NCBI RefSeq assembly: GCF_016093275.1
Contig: NZ_JAEDAK010000010.1
Coordinates: 122,270 to 186,269, forward strand
Reading direction: 5' to 3'
Length of the DNA: 64,000 nucleotides
From: Inhella proteolytica
Lineage (GTDB): Bacteria; Pseudomonadota; Gammaproteobacteria; Burkholderiales; Burkholderiaceae_C
The notes beneath the pieces were generated by a model that saw only the letters and a list, made by a program, of their open reading frames with translations, was not told the DNA's origin and made no database searches. Both the position numbers and the translations under genes were made by a program. Shown here in pieces: positions 1 to 9,532 of the stretch (its first letter is position 1; the number at the start of each line of letters is the position of its first letter).

Positions 1-685
1 CGCCCTTGACGCCCACCGTCTGCACCGAGAACTCCTTGCCCCATTGCCAGGCCAGGTCGTCACAGGTGACGAACTGCCCCAGGCCGGGGTGGAAGGGGCC
101 GACGTGGTAGTCCTCCAGATAGACCTCGATGAAGGTCTTCCAGTTGTAGTTGCACTCGTGCACCTGCACCTTGTCGAGCACATAGCCGCTGAAGTCCAGA
201 TCCTGGGCCACCTGCAGGCCGGCCAGGTCGACGGTGATGTCGCGGCCGTTGTCCTCGAACAGCAGGCCGTTCCACTCGCGCAGGTTCCAGCGGTTCAGGT
301 GCAGGCAGGGGTCTTCGGGGAAATGCGGCGCGCCGATCAGCTCGCCCTGCAGGCCGTAGGTCCAGCGGTGCAGGGGGCAGACGATGTTGCTGCCGCTGTT
401 GCCGCGGCCCTTCAGCATCACCGCCTGGCGGTGGCGGCAGATGTTGGAAATGAGCTGCACGCCCTCATGCCCGCGCACCAGCGCGCGGCCTTCGCCTTCC
501 TGGGCCAGGGCCAGGTAATCGCCCACCTCGGGCACCGCGAGCTGGTGCCCGATGTAGCGGGGGCCAGGTCGGATGATGCGCTCCTGCTCGCGCTCGTAGA
601 GCGCCTGATCGAAATAAGCAGAAACGGGGAGCTGCGTGGTGTGACCGCTTTTCAGCGCCCCGATGGCCAAGCTCAGATCCGACAT
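1..685 (-). CDS. Rieske-type aromatic ring-hydroxylating oxygenase alpha subunit, partial (C-terminus off window)
   Basis: The first 228 codons are present; the gene runs off the left edge. The translation begins MSDLSLAIGALKSGHTTQLP. It carries a Rieske [2Fe-2S] site, with CRH at about residue 83 and CPLH about 17 residues later, and then the mononuclear iron pattern EDYHVGPFHPG near residue 192. Both motifs define the alpha subunit of Rieske non-heme iron oxygenases, which hydroxylate or demethylate aromatic or related substrates using an electron-transfer partner. The substrate cannot be told from this fragment. The gene is divergent from xseB and has a leader of about 120 nt containing a terminator-like hairpin. 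The start is the only ATG that precedes the conserved region in frame. Confidence 0.88.
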   Translation of the reverse strand, partial: MSDLSLAIGALKSGHTTQLPVSAYFDQALYEREQERIIRPGPRYIGHQLAVPEVGDYLALAQEGEGRALVRGHEGVQLISNICRHRQAVMLKGRGNSGSNIVCPLHRWTYGLQGELIGAPHFPEDPCLHLNRWNLREWNGLLFEDNGRDITVDLAGLQVAQDLDFSGYVLDKVQVHECNYNWKTFIEVYLEDYHVGPFHPGLGQFVTCDDLAWQWGKEFSVQTVGVKG

Positions 686-752
686 GATCCAAGGGTCTCC
701 AAGACACCCGTCGTTCGGGCCGCCTTGAATGGGTGGCGGTCCTTCGACGTAC

Positions 753-775
753 AAAAGCCCGGCGACACCGGGCTT
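753..775 (-). terminator. Terminator-like hairpin in the leader of the Rieske oxygenase gene
   Basis: On the minus strand an 8-bp perfect stem AAGCCCGG/CCGGGCTT (775-768 with 762-755) has a 5-nt loop and runs directly into CTTTTGT. It lies between the likely -10 box (816-811) and the start codon (685). It therefore looks like an intrinsic terminator inside a leader, as in attenuation. No leader peptide or anti-terminator stem was established. Confidence 0.5.
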
Positions 776-810
776 GCGAACCCTGGCGCACGGCGCGCGA
801 GGGGGGTCGG

Positions 811-816
811 ATTCTA
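811..816 (-). promoter_or_regulatory. Likely -10 box of the Rieske oxygenase gene
   Basis: TAGAAT read on the minus strand matches the -10 consensus and the same box seen before ahcY and the DUF2782 gene. Transcription would start near 803, giving a leader of roughly 118 nt. No convincing -35 is visible. Confidence 0.45.
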
Positions 817-907
817 GCCATCCTCCGTGAAAACCCACCCGCCGTGGGCGGGCTTTGATGACCCTCCCTAAGCGGGGGATCTGGGGTTCTCCTGGGGGGT
901 GGCCGCC

Positions 908-913
908 TACAAT
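908..913 (+). promoter_or_regulatory. Likely -10 box of xseB-ispA-dxs
   Basis: TACAAT followed by CGCGCCCC, 26 nt before the xseB ATG. The same -10-plus-C-rich pattern precedes several other genes here (near 32927, 39707, 43687, 52329). No clear -35 is seen. Confidence 0.45.
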
Positions 914-938
914 CGCGCCCCTTTTTCTGTCGCCGGCC

Positions 939-1175
939 ATGCCCAAAAGCGCGAAACCCCCTGTTCCCGCAAGCTTTGATGCCGCGCTGGCCGAGCTGGA
1001 GCAATTGGTCGGCGCCATGGAAGGCGGCGCCTTGCCGCTGGAGCAGCTGCTCAGCGGCTACCAGCGCGGGGCCGAGCTGCTGGGTTTCTGCCGTGAGCGC
1101 CTGCAGAGCGTGGAACAACAAGTAAAGCTGCTGGACGAAGGCACGCTGAAGGCCTGGGAGGACGGCTCCGCATGA
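939..1175 (+). CDS. xseB: Exodeoxyribonuclease VII small subunit
   Basis: A 78-residue protein starting [20 protein letters not shown], with the XseB core: a helical hairpin containing [23 protein letters not shown] and [11 protein letters not shown]. XseB binds the large subunit XseA to form exonuclease VII, which degrades single-stranded DNA in the cytoplasm; xseA is not in this window. The start at 939 follows the -10 box and gives normal family length; an upstream in-frame ATG at 855 would add unrelated residues. The stop overlaps the ispA start (ATGA), a common xseB-ispA-dxs arrangement. Confidence 0.93.
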   Translation: MPKSAKPPVPASFDAALAELEQLVGAMEGGALPLEQLLSGYQRGAELLGFCRERLQSVEQQVKLLDEGTLKAWEDGSA

Positions 1176-2059
1176 GCGATCTGCAATTCGACGCCTGGGC
1201 CGCGGCCCAGCGCCAACGCTGCGAGACCCTGCTGGACGCCTGGGTGCCGCTGGAAGCGCCGGCGGGCCTGGGCGAGGCCATGCGCTACGCGGTGCTGGAA
1301 GGCGGCAAGCGCCTGCGCCCGCTGCTGGCCCTGGCCGCCTGCGAGGCCGTGCAGGGCGAAACCGCCGCCGCCGAGCGCGCCGCCATCGCAGTGGAATTGA
1401 TCCACGCCTACTCCCTGGTGCACGACGACATGCCCTGCATGGACAACGACGTGCTGCGCCGAGGCAAACCCACCGTGCACGTGGCCTTCGGCGAGGCCCA
1501 GGCGATGCTGGCCGGCGACGCCATGCAGGCCCTGGCCTTCGAGGTGCTGACCCCCGACAGCGGCCTGGATCTCGCGCTGCAGGCCCGTTTGTGCGCATTG
1601 CTGGCGCGCGCCTCCGGTCACGCCGGCATGGCCGGCGGCCAGGCGATCGATCTGGCCGCCATCGGCCAGCCGTTGAACGAGTCCCAGCTGCGCGACATGC
1701 ACCGCCGCAAGACCGGCCTGCTGCTGCAGGCCAGCGTGATGATGGGCGCGGCCTGTGGCAACCCCAGCGCGGCCGAGCACCAGGCCCTGCTGACCTACGG
1801 CGCCGACATCGGCCTGGCTTTCCAGGTGGTGGACGACATCCTGGACGTGACCCAGGACTCCGCCACGCTGGGCAAAACCGCCGGCAAGGATCAGGAAGCG
1901 AACAAGCCGACCTATGTGAGCGTGCTGGGCCTGGAGGCCTCGCGCCGCTACGCCACGCACCTGCGCGACGAGGCGCTGGCTGCCCTCGAATCCGCCCCGC
2001 GCCTGCGCAGCCAGCGCCTGCGCGAACTGGCCTTCCAGGTCGTTGCAAGAGAGTGTTGA
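1172..2059 (+). CDS. ispA: Farnesyl diphosphate synthase (polyprenyl synthetase)
   Basis: A 295-residue cytosolic enzyme that condenses IPP with DMAPP and then GPP to make farnesyl diphosphate. The first aspartate-rich motif is DDMPCMD at residues 85-91 and the second is DDILD at 221-225. GGKRLRP near residue 44 is the IPP-binding signature. Length is normal for the short-chain class. It overlaps xseB by 4 nt and ends 1 nt before dxs, so the three genes are very likely one transcript supplying isoprenoid precursors. Confidence 0.95.
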   Translation: MSDLQFDAWAAAQRQRCETLLDAWVPLEAPAGLGEAMRYAVLEGGKRLRPLLALAACEAVQGETAAAERAAIAVELIHAYSLVHDDMPCMDNDVLRRGKPTVHVAFGEAQAMLAGDAMQALAFEVLTPDSGLDLALQARLCALLARASGHAGMAGGQAIDLAAIGQPLNESQLRDMHRRKTGLLLQASVMMGAACGNPSAAEHQALLTYGADIGLAFQVVDDILDVTQDSATLGKTAGKDQEANKPTYVSVLGLEASRRYATHLRDEALAALESAPRLRSQRLRELAFQVVAREC

Positions 2060-2060
2060 G

Positions 2061-3950
2061 ATGAGCGATAGCCTGCTGAACCAGATCAACAGCCCAGCCG
2101 ACCTGAAGAAGCTCAGCCGCGCGGAACTGCACCGCCTGGCCGGTGAACTGCGCCAGTACGTCGTCGACTCGGTCTCCAAGACCGGCGGCCACTTCTCCAG
2201 CAATCTGGGCACGGTGGAGCTGACGATCGCGCTGCACACGGTGTTCGACACCCCGCGCGACCGCATCGTCTGGGATGTCGGCCACCAGACCTACCCGCAC
2301 AAGATCCTCACCGGCCGGCGCGACCGCATGCACACGCTGCGCCAGTTCGGTGGCCTCTCGGGCTTCCCGCGCCGCGACGAGAGCGAGTACGACACCTTCG
2401 GCACCGCGCATTCGTCAACCAGCATTTCGGCCGCGCACGGCATGGCCATGGCCGCCAAACTCAAGGGCGAGGAGCGCCGCGCAATTGCCGTGATCGGCGA
2501 CGGTGCGATGACCGCCGGCATGGCCTTCGAGGCCCTGAACAACGCCGGCGTGGCGCATGGTGGGCTGATGGGCGATCTGCTCGTCATCCTCAACGACAAC
2601 GACATGTCGATCAGCCCGCCGGTGGGCGCGCTGAACAAGTACCTGACGCGCCTGATGAGCGGCAGCCTGTACGGCGAGGTGCGCGAGGGCGCCAAGTCGG
2701 TGCTGAAGAACACGCCGCTGTACGAGTTCGCGCGTCGCTTCGAGGAGCACACCAAGGGCATGTTCGTGCCCGGCACCATCTTCGAGGAGTTCGGCTTCAA
2801 CTACGTCGGCCCGATCGATGGGCACGACCTGGACGCGCTGATCCCCACGCTGGAGAACCTCAAGCACAAGCGCGGCCCGCAGTTCCTGCACGTCATCACC
2901 AAGAAGGGCCAGGGCTACAAGCTGGCCGAGGCCGACCCGGTGAAGTACCACGGCCCCACGCCCTTCGACCCGCTGCAGGGCATCCAGCCCTCCACCAAGC
3001 CGGCCAAGAAGAGCTTCACCCAGGTGTTCGGCGAGTGGCTGTGCGACCAGGCCGAGGCCGACCAGAAGCTGGTCGGCATCACCCCCGCGATGCGCGAGGG
3101 CTCGGGCATGGTGGAGTTCCACAAGCGCTTCCCGACGCGCTACTACGACGTCGGCATCGCCGAGCAGCACGCCGCCACCTTTGCCGCCGGTCTGGCTTGC
3201 GAGGGCCTGAAGCCGGTGCTGGCGATCTACTCCACCTTCCTGCAGCGCGCCTACGACCAGCTGATCCACGACGTGGCGTTGCAGAACCTGGACGTGACCT
3301 TCGCGCTGGACCGCGCCGGTCTGGTGGGGGCCGACGGCGCCACCCATGCCGGCAACTACGACATCGCCTTCACGCGCTGCATCCCGAACATGGCGGTGCT
3401 GACGCCGGCCGATGAGCGCGAGTGCCGCCAGCTGCTCAGCACCGCCTACCAGCACCCTGGCCCGGCCACGGTGCGCTACCCGCGCGGCGCCGGTTGCGGT
3501 GCCGACCCGGGCAAGGATCTCTCCGTGCTGCCCTGGGGAACGGGCGAGCTGCGCCGCGAAGGCCAGGGCGGCGTCGCCATCCTCGCCTTCGGTACCTTGC
3601 TCTACCCGGCGCTGCAGGCCGCCGAGGGCCTGGATGCCACGGTGGCGAACATGCGCTTCGTCAAGCCGCTGGATGGCGCGCTGGTGGAGCGTCTGGCACG
3701 CAGCCATCGGCTGCTCGTCACCCTGGAAGACGCCTGCGTGATGGGCGGTGCCGGCTCGGCCGTGCTCGAACACCTGAACGCCATCGGCCTGAGCGTGCCG
3801 GTGCTGCAGCTCGGCCTGCCCGACACCTTCATCGAGCATGGCGATCCGGCCTTGCTGATGGCGCAATGCGGGCTGGACGCCGCGGGCATCGAGCGCAGCA
3901 TCCGTGCCCGCCTGGGCCAGCCCACGCTGCGCGCGGTCAACGGCGCCTGA
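2061..3950 (+). CDS. dxs: 1-deoxy-D-xylulose-5-phosphate synthase
   Basis: A 629-residue thiamine-diphosphate enzyme that joins pyruvate and glyceraldehyde 3-phosphate in the first step of the MEP isoprenoid pathway. The ThDP/Mg signature GDGAM (146-150) is followed by [11 protein letters not shown] near 177. [13 protein letters not shown] (from about 117) and the transketolase pyrimidine domain with VGIAEQHA are also present. I chose ATG 2061 over an in-frame ATG at 2043 inside ispA, because [18 protein letters not shown] is the usual family N-terminus. Last gene of the xseB-ispA-dxs operon. Confidence 0.97.
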   Translation: MSDSLLNQINSPADLKKLSRAELHRLAGELRQYVVDSVSKTGGHFSSNLGTVELTIALHTVFDTPRDRIVWDVGHQTYPHKILTGRRDRMHTLRQFGGLSGFPRRDESEYDTFGTAHSSTSISAAHGMAMAAKLKGEERRAIAVIGDGAMTAGMAFEALNNAGVAHGGLMGDLLVILNDNDMSISPPVGALNKYLTRLMSGSLYGEVREGAKSVLKNTPLYEFARRFEEHTKGMFVPGTIFEEFGFNYVGPIDGHDLDALIPTLENLKHKRGPQFLHVITKKGQGYKLAEADPVKYHGPTPFDPLQGIQPSTKPAKKSFTQVFGEWLCDQAEADQKLVGITPAMREGSGMVEFHKRFPTRYYDVGIAEQHAATFAAGLACEGLKPVLAIYSTFLQRAYDQLIHDVALQNLDVTFALDRAGLVGADGATHAGNYDIAFTRCIPNMAVLTPADERECRQLLSTAYQHPGPATVRYPRGAGCGADPGKDLSVLPWGTGELRREGQGGVAILAFGTLLYPALQAAEGLDATVANMRFVKPLDGALVERLARSHRLLVTLEDACVMGGAGSAVLEHLNAIGLSVPVLQLGLPDTFIEHGDPALLMAQCGLDAAGIERSIRARLGQPTLRAVNGA

Positions 3951-3971
3951 ATGCCTGAATGATTGATTGAA

Positions 3972-4030
3972 CGCAGCGCTCAAGCTTTCTGACGCTGCGG
4001 GATTTCAAGGCGTGCGAAGCTGCGCGCCTT
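3972..4030 (+). promoter_or_regulatory. Two inverted repeats ahead of folE2
   Basis: CGCAGCG (3972-3978) pairs with CGCTGCG (3993-3999) across a 14-nt loop, and AAGGCG (4007-4012) pairs with CGCCTT (4025-4030). They occupy most of the 98-nt dxs-folE2 gap. Neither has a T-run, so they are not obvious terminators. They may be transcript structure or a protein site; function unknown. Confidence 0.3.
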
Positions 4031-4048
4031 GACCCGAACGAAGTCCCG

Positions 4049-4843
4049 ATGAGTCCGACCGCCCACACCACGCACATCCCCGACACCCAGAGCGAGCGCG
4101 ACGAGCGCCATCTGGCGATCCAGCAGGTCGGGGTCAAGCGCGTGCGCTTTCCGCTGACGCTCAAGCTCGGTGCGCAGCTGCAGGGCAGCGTGGGCGAGTG
4201 GAGCTTGGACGTGGCCCTGCCGGCCGAGAAGAAGGGCACGCACATGTCGCGCTTCGTCGCCTGGCTGGAGGCCGGCGCCGAGCAGGCGCTGGACGCCGCC
4301 GCGCTGCGCGAGCGCCATCTGCAGATGCTGCAGCTGCTGGGCGCGCAGGCCGGGCGCATCGAGGTCGCTTTCACCCTCTTCATCAAGAAGCGCGCACCGG
4401 TCTCGGGCATCGAGAGCCGGCTGGACCACCAGGCGCGCTGGGTGGTCGAGACCGACGCCAGTGGCCACACCAGCACCTGGCAGGAAGTGACCGTGCCGGT
4501 GAAGTCGCTCTGCCCCTGCTCGAAGGAAATCAGCGACTACGGTGCCCACAACCAGCGCTCGCTGGTCACCATCCGTGCCGAGCTGCTGCAGCCCCTACCT
4601 TTCGCCGAGCAGGTGCGCTTTGCTGAAGAGAGTGCCAGCTCCGAGCTCTGGCCGCTGCTCAAGCGCGCCGATGAGAAGTGGGTGACCGAGCGCGCCTACG
4701 AAAATCCGCGCTTCGTGGAAGACCTGGTGCGCGAGGTGGCTCTGCGGCTCAACGCCGACGCACGCATCGGCCGCTACCGCGTCGAGGTGGAGAACTTCGA
4801 GTCCATCCACGCGCACTCAGCGTTTGCGGTGATCGAGCGCTGA
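4049..4843 (+). CDS. folE2: GTP cyclohydrolase FolE2 (type IB)
   Basis: A 264-residue enzyme converting GTP to dihydroneopterin triphosphate, the entry step to folate. Family marks are RHLAIQQVGVK near residue 20, VSGIESRLDHQARWVV, and the metal and active-site segment SLCPCSKEISDYGAHNQR with Cys155, Cys157, Glu160 and His167. FolE2 is the broad-metal alternative to the zinc enzyme FolE1 and in many bacteria is expressed under zinc limitation; I did not recognise a Zur box. Convergent with the YdeP-like gene, 18 nt apart. N-terminus and length fit the family. Confidence 0.95.
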   Translation: MSPTAHTTHIPDTQSERDERHLAIQQVGVKRVRFPLTLKLGAQLQGSVGEWSLDVALPAEKKGTHMSRFVAWLEAGAEQALDAAALRERHLQMLQLLGAQAGRIEVAFTLFIKKRAPVSGIESRLDHQARWVVETDASGHTSTWQEVTVPVKSLCPCSKEISDYGAHNQRSLVTIRAELLQPLPFAEQVRFAEESASSELWPLLKRADEKWVTERAYENPRFVEDLVREVALRLNADARIGRYRVEVENFESIHAHSAFAVIER

Positions 4844-4861
4844 GCGCCCGCCTTCCCTGAC

Positions 4862-7150
4862 TCAAGCGCAGCGGTGCAGGCGCACCGCCAAGGCCTTGGC
4901 TGCCGGCGTGCGTGCCCCCTTGGCCACCAGCCCGGTCGGCACCAGCGGCGTGGCCTCGGGGAAGTAGGCGGCGCAGCAGCCGTTCGCCATTTCGAGCGCG
5001 CGCACTCCAAAGCCGCGCAACCAGCGCGTCTGGCCGTCGTCGATGGGCAGGCCTTCCACGTCCACCCGCTCACCTTCGCGCAGGCCCAGGCGCCGCAGCT
5101 CGGCGGGGCTGAGGAACACCACTTCGCGCGTGCCGAAGACATTACGGTAGCGGTCGTCCTGGCCGTAGACGGTGGTGTTGAACTGGTCGTGGCTGCGCAC
5201 CGTCATCAGGCCCAGCACCTGGTCCTGCTCGGCGGCGGGCAACCGGGCGCGGGCGCGCGCCAGCGGGCCGTCTTCGGGGATGGCGTGGGCCACCAGCTGC
5301 GCCTTGCCGCTGGCGGTGCGCCATTCGCGCCGCGCGGCGGGGTTGGGCAGCCAGAAGCCGCCGGGTTGGAGCAGTTTGTGGTTGAACTCCTCGAAGCCAT
5401 CGAACACGCCGCGTTGGCAGTGTTCGATGTGTTCGCGGATGCGGTCGTAGTCCTCGATCAGCTCCAGCCAGGGCACCGAGCCGTCGTGCAGCAGCGCGTG
5501 GCCAAGCTGGGCCACGATGGCGGGCTCGCTGCGCATCTGATCGGACAGCGGCGCCTGGATGCCGCGTGAGGCGTGCACCATGCTCATCGAATCCTCCACC
5601 GACACGCGCTGCTCGAGCCCGCCGGTGTGGTCGGCGTCGGTGCGGCTCAGGCAGGGCAGCAGCAGGCCCACGCGCCCGGGGTGCAGGTGCGTGCGGTTGG
5701 GCTTGGTGGCGATGTGCAGGGTGAAGGGGGTCTTGGAGAGCGCGGCTAGCACCTGCGGGGCGTCGGCGCCGGCCACCGCAAAGTTGCCGCCCAGGCTCAG
5801 CAGGCCTTGCAGCTCGCCGCGCAGCAGGGCCTCGGCGGTGCCCAGCGCGTCCAGGCCGCTGTCGTGGTTCAGCTGCAGGCCGGGGAACTCGGCCTCCTGG
5901 TTGGCCAGCCAGCGCGGCGGCACGGCAAAGGTGCAGCCCATGGTGCGGTCGCCCTGCACATTGCTGTGGCCGCGCACGGGCACCAGGCCCGCACCGGGCC
6001 GGCCCAGCATGCCGCGCAGCAGCTGCAAGTTGGCCACCATCTGGATGGTGGCGATGGCGTGCTCGTGGTGCGTCAGGCCCATGCACCAGGTCACCAGGGT
6101 GGCGCGGCTCTGCGCCAGCTCCTCGGCCAGCTCGTGCAGGGCCTCGCGCGGCAGGCCGCTTTCGCGTTCGATGCGGCCCCAGTCCTCGCCGCGCAGATCG
6201 GCCAGCAGGGCCTCGAAGCCTTCGCAATGCTGCTGGATGAAGGGCAGCTCGAAGATGCTGCGGCCCTGCGCCTCCAGCTCCACCCAGCGCTTCATCACGC
6301 CCTTGAGCGCGGCCAGGTCGCCCCCCGGCTTGACGGTGTAGACCGTCTTGGCGACGCGATGGCCGCGGTTCGTCAGCATCTCGCCCACGTCCTTGGGGTC
6401 GGCGAAATTGACGAAGCCGCGCTCCACCAGCGGGTTCAACGCCAGCACCGTGGCGCCCCGCTTGCTGGCGGCGTGCAGGGTGCCCATGAGGCGCGGGTGG
6501 TTGGTGGCGGGGTTCTGGCCGATGACGAGGATGCAGTCGGCCTGTTCGAAGTCGCTCAGCTGCGCCGTGCCCTTGCCCACGCCGATCTGCGCTTTGAGCG
6601 CCAGGCCCGAGGGCTCGTGGCAGAGGTTGCTGGAATCGGGCAGATTGGCCGAGCCATAGGCGCGCGCCAGCAGTTGCCACAGGAAGGCGGCCTCGTTGCT
6701 GGCGCGCCCCGAGGTGTAGAAGCTCACGCGCGTGGGCTCCAGGCCGCGCAGGGTTTGGGCCGCCAGCTGCAAGGCATCGGCCCAGGCGATGGGCTCGTAG
6801 CGGTCCGTCACCGGGTTGTAGAGCAGCGGCTCGGTCAGGCGACCGGCGGCCTCGATGTCGCGTTCCTTCCACTGGCGCAGCTCGGCCAGGGTGTGGCGAC
6901 CGAAGAAGGCGGCGTCGGCCTTCAGCGGCGTCATCTCCCAGGCGATGGCCTTCTGGCCCTGCTCGCAGGAGTCGGGGCCGAAGCTGCCGGGGCGGTCCGG
7001 GAAGGCACAGCCGGGGCAGTCGAAGCCCTCGGGCTTGTTGGCCTTCAGGAAGCTGCGCACCACCTTGAGCGGGATGCCTTGCTGGCTGAAGGCATCCAGG
7101 CTCGCCTGGACGGCGCCGCGGCCGCCGGCGGGGGCGTCGATGGGTTTCAT
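4862..7150 (-). CDS. FdhF/YdeP-family molybdopterin oxidoreductase
   Basis: A 762-residue protein of the formate dehydrogenase alpha-like/YdeP family, which binds bis-molybdopterin guanine dinucleotide. Cysteines at 45, 48 and 62 (CPGCAF...CEQGQ) form an atypical N-terminal cluster region. SFYTSGRASNEAAF, LCHEPSG, GQNPATNHPR and RGHSNVQGDRTMG are typical of the group. The physiological reaction of YdeP-like proteins is not settled; E. coli YdeP is linked to acid resistance. No fdhD or electron-transfer subunit is nearby. It ends the minus-strand run, 9 nt after the small membrane protein gene. There is no signal peptide, so it is probably cytoplasmic. Confidence 0.87.
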   Translation of the reverse strand: MKPIDAPAGGRGAVQASLDAFSQQGIPLKVVRSFLKANKPEGFDCPGCAFPDRPGSFGPDSCEQGQKAIAWEMTPLKADAAFFGRHTLAELRQWKERDIEAAGRLTEPLLYNPVTDRYEPIAWADALQLAAQTLRGLEPTRVSFYTSGRASNEAAFLWQLLARAYGSANLPDSSNLCHEPSGLALKAQIGVGKGTAQLSDFEQADCILVIGQNPATNHPRLMGTLHAASKRGATVLALNPLVERGFVNFADPKDVGEMLTNRGHRVAKTVYTVKPGGDLAALKGVMKRWVELEAQGRSIFELPFIQQHCEGFEALLADLRGEDWGRIERESGLPREALHELAEELAQSRATLVTWCMGLTHHEHAIATIQMVANLQLLRGMLGRPGAGLVPVRGHSNVQGDRTMGCTFAVPPRWLANQEAEFPGLQLNHDSGLDALGTAEALLRGELQGLLSLGGNFAVAGADAPQVLAALSKTPFTLHIATKPNRTHLHPGRVGLLLPCLSRTDADHTGGLEQRVSVEDSMSMVHASRGIQAPLSDQMRSEPAIVAQLGHALLHDGSVPWLELIEDYDRIREHIEHCQRGVFDGFEEFNHKLLQPGGFWLPNPAARREWRTASGKAQLVAHAIPEDGPLARARARLPAAEQDQVLGLMTVRSHDQFNTTVYGQDDRYRNVFGTREVVFLSPAELRRLGLREGERVDVEGLPIDDGQTRWLRGFGVRALEMANGCCAAYFPEATPLVPTGLVAKGARTPAAKALAVRLHRCA

Positions 7151-7159
7151 TCAGAGACC

Positions 7160-7351
7160 TCAGGCAATCTGCATCAGCAGGCGCACGAAGGGCTCTCCGA
7201 AGTAGAAGCCCAGCAGCGCACAGGAGACCACCACAAATATCAGCCAGCCTCTTCGGCCCAGGGGGTCCGAGTCCCAAGTCCAGAACAGAAACACAAAGAG
7301 GCCGAGTACCGATGCCAGCAGCGCGTTGATGAAGGGGTTCGCGAAGCTCAT
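7160..7351 (-). CDS. Small two-helix membrane protein, unknown
   Basis: A 63-residue ORF starting MSFANPFINALLASVLGLFV. Two hydrophobic stretches (about 8-24 and 36-53) flank a short charged loop WDSDPLGRRG, so it should span the inner membrane twice. I do not recognise a family. Support comes from tight packing (18 nt after cysK, 9 nt before the YdeP-like gene), the coherent hydrophobic pattern and full use of the gap. It could help or anchor a neighbour, but that is a guess. Confidence 0.6.
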   Translation of the reverse strand: MSFANPFINALLASVLGLFVFLFWTWDSDPLGRRGWLIFVVVSCALLGFYFGEPFVRLLMQIA

Positions 7352-7369
7352 GGGGTGAGCGGCCTGCGA

Positions 7370-8287
7370 TCAGGTGGGCAAGAAACCTTCGACCGACAGA
7401 TAGCGCTCCCCGGTGTCGTAGTTGAAGCCCAGCACGCGGGCGCCGGGCTTGAGCTTGGGCAGTTGCTGTTCGATGGCGCGCAGGGTGGCGCCGCTGCTGA
7501 TGCCCACCAGCATGCCCTCTTCGCGCGCGCAGCGGCGCGCCATCTCGCGCGCGGCCTCGGCGTCCACGGCGATCACGCCATCCAGCAGCCGGGTGTCCAG
7601 GTTCAGCGGAATGAAGCCGGCGCCGATGCCCTGGATGGGGTGGGGCGCAGGCTGGCCGCCGCTGATGACGGGGCTGGCTGCGGGCTCCACCGCAAAGACC
7701 TGCAGCTGCGGCCAGCGCTTTTTCAGCACCCGTGCGCAGCCGCTCAGGTGGCCGCCGGTGCCCACGCCGGTGATCAGCGCGTCCAGGCCGTCGGGGAAGT
7801 CGGCGGCAATTTCCTCGGCGGTGGTGTGGACGTGGATGTCCACATTGGCCGGGTTCTCGAACTGCTGCGGCATCCAGCTGCCCGGGGTCTCGGCAATCAG
7901 CTCCTGGGCGCGGGCGATGGCCCCCTTCATGCCCTTCTCGCGCGGGGTGAGCTCAAAGCGGGCGCCGTAGGCCAACATCAGGCGGCGGCGCTCGATGCTC
8001 ATGCTGTCGGGCATCACCAGCACCAACTGGTAGCCCTTCACGGCCGCCACCATGGCCAGGCCGACGCCGGTGTTGCCCGAGGTGGGTTCGATGATGGTGC
8101 CGCCCGGCCGCAGCGCGCCGCTGCGCTCGGCCGCCTCGACCATGGCGAGCGCGATGCGGTCCTTGATGGAGCCACCCGGGTTGGCGCGCTCGCATTTGAT
8201 CCAGACCTCGGCGTGCTGGCCGAACAGGCGCTGGATGCGCACATGGGGGGTGTTGCCGATGGTGTCGAGGATGGTGTTGGCGCGCAT
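7370..8287 (-). CDS. cysK: Cysteine synthase (O-acetylserine sulfhydrylase)
   Basis: A 305-residue PLP enzyme making cysteine from O-acetylserine and sulfide. The PLP lysine is Lys42 in GGSIKDR and the substrate loop is TSGNTG at 69-74. The phosphate-binding glycine-rich [10 protein letters not shown] and the late SSGATL segment are also present. The length suits CysK, although the CysK/CysM distinction is not certain from sequence alone. Six nt after cca and 18 nt before the small membrane protein gene, so probably co-transcribed. Confidence 0.9.
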   Translation of the reverse strand: MRANTILDTIGNTPHVRIQRLFGQHAEVWIKCERANPGGSIKDRIALAMVEAAERSGALRPGGTIIEPTSGNTGVGLAMVAAVKGYQLVLVMPDSMSIERRRLMLAYGARFELTPREKGMKGAIARAQELIAETPGSWMPQQFENPANVDIHVHTTAEEIAADFPDGLDALITGVGTGGHLSGCARVLKKRWPQLQVFAVEPAASPVISGGQPAPHPIQGIGAGFIPLNLDTRLLDGVIAVDAEAAREMARRCAREEGMLVGISSGATLRAIEQQLPKLKPGARVLGFNYDTGERYLSVEGFLPT

Positions 8288-8293
8288 GGTGGT

Positions 8294-9532
8294 TCAGTCT
8301 CCCGGAGAAGGTGCAAGGGTAGCGGCGATGGCCGCACGGCGGGCCTGTTCGATGGCCTGGCCGATCAGCTCGCCGCGCTTGCCCGCTGCCAGCAGCGGGG
8401 CGGAAATGGCCGCGCTGTCCACCGCCTGCGCCGCGGCCAGCGCGGCCAGCAGGCGTTCGGCCTGCGGGTAGGCACGGCCTTCCAGGCCGAGGCGGCCGCG
8501 CGCATCGACCTCGCAGACCTGCATCAGCTGCGCAAAGCGCTCGGGCCGGCGTAGGGCGTCGCAGCGCTGCAGCAGGCGTTGCACGGCCGCGGCCTCGAAG
8601 CCGCCGCTCTGGTGCACATGGATGTGCTGAGCGCAGGCCAGCCCGGCCAGCTCGCGGGCGTCATTCGGCACCTTCCAGCGCGCGCACAGCGCCGCCAGCG
8701 GGGCCAGCCCGCCATGGTCGTGACCGCGGTGGCGCGGCAGCTCCTCAGCGGGGGTGAGGGCCTTGCCCAGGTCGTGGGTGAGCGCCGCGAAGCGCACGGG
8801 CAGCGGCGCCTGCATCGCCACGCACTGGTTCAGCACCAGCTCGATGTGGGCGCCGGTGTCCACCTCGGGGTGGTGGGCGGCCGGCTGCGGCACGCCCCAC
8901 AGCGCCTCCAGCTCGGGGGCGATGCGCGCCAGCGCGCCACAGTCGCGCAGCACCTGCAGCAGGCGCACCGGGTGGGCCTCCATCAGGCCACGGGCGATCT
9001 CCTGCCACACGCGTTCGGGCACCAGGTGGTCGGCCTCGCCCTCGGCCACCATCTGGCGGCACAGGTCCAGGGTTTCCGGCGCCACGGTGAAATCGCCGAA
9101 GCGGGCGGCAAAGCGCGCCAGGCGCAGGATGCGCACCGGGTCCTCGGCAAAGGCCGGGCTGACATGGCGCAGCACGCGCTGCTCGATGTCGCGCTGGCCG
9201 CCGTAGGGGTCGATCAGGCGGCCGTCGGGCGCGCGGGCGATGGCGTTGATGGTCAGGTCGCGGCGCGCCAGGTCTTCTTCCAGCGTGACCTCGGGCGCGG
9301 CGTAGACCTCGAAGCCCTTGTAGCCGCGCCCGCTCTTGCGCTCGGTGCGCGCCAGCGCGTGCTCCTCGTGCGTGCGCGGGTGCAGGAAGACCGGAAAGTC
9401 CTTGCCCACCGGCTCGAAGCCGGCCGCCACCATCTGCTCGGGCGTGGCGCCCACCACCACCCAGTCGTGGTCGCTCACCGGCCGGCCCAGCAAGGCGTCG
9501 CGCACGGCGCCGCCCACTTCGTAGATCTGCAT
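8294..9532 (-). CDS. cca: Multifunctional CCA tRNA nucleotidyltransferase/2'3'-cyclic phosphodiesterase
   Basis: A 412-residue enzyme that adds or repairs the 3' CCA of tRNA. The N-terminus carries the nucleotidyltransferase signature [11 protein letters not shown] and DHDWVVVG, followed by [12 protein letters not shown]-terminal HD domain (THDLGK and HRGHDHGG) marks the long gammaproteobacterial/betaproteobacterial form with phosphatase activity. Its ATG overlaps the GST stop by 1 nt (TGATG), suggesting translational coupling. Confidence 0.95.
   Translation of the reverse strand: MQIYEVGGAVRDALLGRPVSDHDWVVVGATPEQMVAAGFEPVGKDFPVFLHPRTHEEHALARTERKSGRGYKGFEVYAAPEVTLEEDLARRDLTINAIARAPDGRLIDPYGGQRDIEQRVLRHVSPAFAEDPVRILRLARFAARFGDFTVAPETLDLCRQMVAEGEADHLVPERVWQEIARGLMEAHPVRLLQVLRDCGALARIAPELEALWGVPQPAAHHPEVDTGAHIELVLNQCVAMQAPLPVRFAALTHDLGKALTPAEELPRHRGHDHGGLAPLAALCARWKVPNDARELAGLACAQHIHVHQSGGFEAAAVQRLLQRCDALRRPERFAQLMQVCEVDARGRLGLEGRAYPQAERLLAALAAAQAVDSAAISAPLLAAGKRGELIGQAIEQARRAAIAATLAPSPGD

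Noticed and set aside
838..852. CCCGCC-GTG-GGCGGG hairpin followed by CTTT between the Rieske and xseB genes
   Set aside because: Short, with a weak T-run, and no plus-strand gene ends before it; not called a terminator.
2043..2060. Upstream ATG of dxs at 2043
   Set aside because: Lies inside ispA and adds MQESVE, which is not the family N-terminus; ATG 2061 fits better.
465..2411. Minus-strand ORF of 648 codons across the Rieske, xseB, ispA and dxs region
   Set aside because: Arg/Pro/Ala-rich antisense shadow; the plus genes have complete motifs.
5807..8554. Plus-strand ORF of 915 codons opposite the YdeP-type gene, cysK and cca
   Set aside because: Antisense shadow spanning three well-supported genes; low-complexity translation.
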